Assembly (NCBI GenBank): GCA_964384595.1 | Contig: CAYLLY010000096.1 | Span: 1-8,042 of the forward strand | From: SCTG01 sp964384595 | Lineage (GTDB): Bacteria; Nitrospirota; Nitrospiria; Nitrospirales; NS-4 | Length of the DNA stretch: 8,042 nt | Reading direction: 5' to 3' | Part shown: positions 6,393 through 8,042 of the stretch, piece by piece | Numbering within the stretch: position 1 is the first letter of the stretch | Layout: the number at the start of each line of letters is the position of its first letter | The notes under the pieces: generated by a model | The model's database searches: none | Told to the model about the DNA's origin: nothing | Seen by the model: only the letters and a program-made list of their open reading frames with translations | Position numbers and translations under genes: made by a program

Positions 6393-6898
6393 CCTGGCTG
6401 CAAGGTGTGATCGTCAAGATCCTGATGCTGGTTGTGACGGTGGCGGTCCTCTACTGGGCCGTGCAGCCGGAGGTGGGCTCCGGGCCTGAACGCTCCGCCG
6501 AAGATCCTGTTCAGGTTGCCGATTCGCGCGGCGACGGCGAACCGGCCGCGGTGACCGGTGAGCGCGATCCTGCTCTCAAGGCGGGTCCGGGAGGCACGAT
6601 TCCGGCCGTCTCGCCCGCGCCGTCCGCTCGAGGCCGCGTTGCAGCGGCTTCCGCCTCTGCTCAGCCGGCGCCGCCGCCTCGCCGCGCGGTGACGTTCCCG
6701 CTTGATCTCAATACCGCCAGGCTTGAGGATCTCATGGAATTGCCCGGCATCGGGGAGGCGCTGGCCCGGCGTATCGTGGAGTACCGGAAGAGCCACGGAG
6801 GGTTTCGCAGCGCGGACGAGTTGCGGAAGGTGAGGGGCATCGGGGAGAAGCGCATGGAGCGGCTCCGGACCCTGGTCATGACGGCTGAGGCCCCGTGA
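6389..6898 (+). CDS. Membrane-anchored ComEA-like helix-hairpin-helix protein
   Basis: This is a 169-residue protein with a single N-terminal membrane helix (about residues 6-25), a low-complexity linker rich in Ala, Pro and Gly (about 30-100), and a ComEA-type double helix-hairpin-helix domain (about 104-165). The domain starts with the typical LDLNTA (105-110), has LPGIGEALARRIVEYR (118-133) for the first hairpin and VRGIGEKRMERL (148-159) for the second, with GGF and the DEL helix between them. Such domains bind the DNA backbone without sequence preference; in ComEA they capture DNA for uptake. The topology predicts that the HhH domain faces the periplasm. The ATG overlaps the lpdA stop by four bases (ATGA), with GGAAGG at 6373-6378, so it is translationally coupled. 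No other competence gene is nearby; DNA binding is inferred from the fold and its role in this organism is unknown. Confidence 0.85.
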   Translation: MTWLQGVIVKILMLVVTVAVLYWAVQPEVGSGPERSAEDPVQVADSRGDGEPAAVTGERDPALKAGPGGTIPAVSPAPSARGRVAAASASAQPAPPPRRAVTFPLDLNTARLEDLMELPGIGEALARRIVEYRKSHGGFRSADELRKVRGIGEKRMERLRTLVMTAEAP

Positions 6899-6915
6899 GC
6901 GAAGGCGGAAGTCTC

Positions 6916-8042
6916 ATGAGCGAAGTGGAAAGGCAGCTCGCCCTCATCACGCGCGGCTGCGTCGAGATCATCCTGAAAAAGGAGCTCGAGGAGAAGCTGG
7001 CGGCTTCGATCAAGGAGCGGCGGCCGCTCCGCGTGAAGGCCGGCTTCGACCCCACTGCCCCGGACCTGCACCTCGGCCACACCGTGCTCATTCACAAGCT
7101 GCAGCACTTTCAGGACCTGGGCCATGAGGTGATCTTCCTCGTCGGCGACTTCACGGGCATGATCGGCGACCCGACCGGCGTGTCGGAGACCCGGAAGCCG
7201 CTGACGAAGGAGGAGGTCCGGCAGAACGCCAAGACGTACGAGCGCCAGATTTTCAAGATCCTGAATCCCGACCAGACCACCATCGACTTCAACAGCCGGT
7301 GGATGAACGCCATGACGGCCGAGCAGCTCATTCACCTGAGCGCGCATTACAGCGTGGCCCGGATGCTGGAGCGCGACGATTTCCACAAGCGCTATCACGA
7401 CCAGAAGCCGATCAGCATCCATGAGTTTCTGTATCCGCTGGTCCAGGGGTACGATTCCGTGGCCCTCGAGGCGGACGTCGAGCTCGGCGGGACGGACCAG
7501 AAATTCAACCTGCTCGTGGGGCGCGAGCTCCAGCGGGCGTACGGCCAGCCGCCGCAGATCGTGATCACCACGCCCTTGCTGGAGGGCACCGACGGCGTGC
7601 GGAAGATGAGCAAGAGCCTGGGCAACTATATCGCGCTCGAAGATCAACCGGGAGACATGTTCGGCAAGGTTATGTCCGTCTCGGACCGGCTCATGTTGCG
7701 GTATTACGAGCTCCTGACGACGGCCGATCTGAACGCCGTCCAGGCGATGCATCCCATGGAGGCCAAGCTGGCGCTGGCCCAGGAGATCGTCGCCCGCTAT
7801 CACGGCGCGTCCGCCGGCGAGCAGGCGAAGGCGGAGTTCAAGCAGCGCTTCAGCGAGCGGGAGTTCCCGGCGGAGTCGGCGGAGCGGAAGGCGCTGCCCG
7901 CCGGGCCCACCCCGTTGGTCGCCGTGCTGGCGAAGGCCGGTCTCGCGCCCAGCAAGACCGAGGCGCGGCGGTTGATCGCGCAGGGCGGTGTGGAAGTGGA
8001 CGGCGAAAAAGTGACCGACGGCGATCACGTCATGGCCGGGGA
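6916..8042 (+). CDS. tyrS: Tyrosyl-tRNA synthetase, 3' end cut by window edge
   Basis: TyrS is a class I aminoacyl-tRNA synthetase that activates tyrosine with ATP and loads it on tRNA-Tyr. The visible 375 residues contain the HIGH-type motif HLGH (52-55, in DPTAPDLHLGH), the tyrosine pocket QGYDS (177-181) and GGTDQ (191-195), and the KMSKS loop (230-234, in VRKMSKSLGNY). The exact KMSKS places it in the longer TyrRS subgroup of about 400 residues rather than the KFGKT type of E. coli. An S4 RNA-binding domain begins near 332 (AVLAKAGLAPSKTEARRLI, then VEVDG) and is cut by the edge; about 25-30 residues should be missing. The ATG at 6916 gives the usual N terminus and has AGGCGGA (6903-6909) upstream. 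An in-frame GTG at 6895 overlaps the previous stop as GTGA and would add seven residues. The assignment is firm; the start is moderately sure. Confidence 0.96.
   Translation, partial: MSEVERQLALITRGCVEIILKKELEEKLAASIKERRPLRVKAGFDPTAPDLHLGHTVLIHKLQHFQDLGHEVIFLVGDFTGMIGDPTGVSETRKPLTKEEVRQNAKTYERQIFKILNPDQTTIDFNSRWMNAMTAEQLIHLSAHYSVARMLERDDFHKRYHDQKPISIHEFLYPLVQGYDSVALEADVELGGTDQKFNLLVGRELQRAYGQPPQIVITTPLLEGTDGVRKMSKSLGNYIALEDQPGDMFGKVMSVSDRLMLRYYELLTTADLNAVQAMHPMEAKLALAQEIVARYHGASAGEQAKAEFKQRFSEREFPAESAERKALPAGPTPLVAVLAKAGLAPSKTEARRLIAQGGVEVDGEKVTDGDHVMAG

Noticed and set aside
6661..8028. Long open frame on the - strand across the HhH gene and tyrS (455 codons)
   Set aside because: It runs antisense to two well-supported genes, crosses their boundary and resembles no family.

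Overview
This is a gene-dense, G+C-rich bacterial chromosome segment with nine protein genes, all on the + strand, and almost no intergenic space. I see no rRNA, tRNA, CRISPR array, insertion sequence or phage gene. The content is housekeeping: cell wall, methionine salvage, nucleotide balance, glycine cleavage/lipoyl chemistry and tRNA charging. The gene set, high G+C and protein style would fit Nitrospirota (Nitrospira-like) or a related Gram-negative lineage. That is an inference without a search; a lipoprotein and secreted envelope proteins support a diderm cell.

Layout. Positions 1-2633 form the first block: the 3' part of mltG (endolytic murein transglycosylase, truncated by the window edge), a secreted cysteine-containing DUF4124-like protein coupled to it through a TGATG overlap, and mtnA (methylthioribose-1-phosphate isomerase) starting at TTG. 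A 77-base gap with a weak hairpin and an extended -10 box precedes the second block: ndk (nucleoside diphosphate kinase, apparently leaderless) and a 468-residue lipoprotein that joins tetratricopeptide-like repeats to a glycoside-hydrolase-like barrel resembling the C-terminal half of PgaB. A good sigma70-type promoter (TTGACA, 17-base spacer) lies over the end of the lipoprotein gene. It should drive the third block: gcvH, lpdA, a membrane-anchored ComEA-like helix-hairpin-helix protein and tyrS (cut by the right edge).

How the genes relate. gcvH and lpdA are functional partners (H-protein lipoyl arm and its dihydrolipoyl dehydrogenase). The other genes appear to be joined by compact packing and translational coupling rather than by a shared pathway. 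The least ordinary gene is the TPR plus PgaB-like lipoprotein, which lacks a deacetylase domain and has an altered active-site motif. Other points worth checking are a GTG-CGC-TAA start-stop mini-ORF directly before the mtnA TTG start, the leaderless-looking ndk, and the alternative tandem starts of tyrS. I did not find a convincing new multi-gene system.
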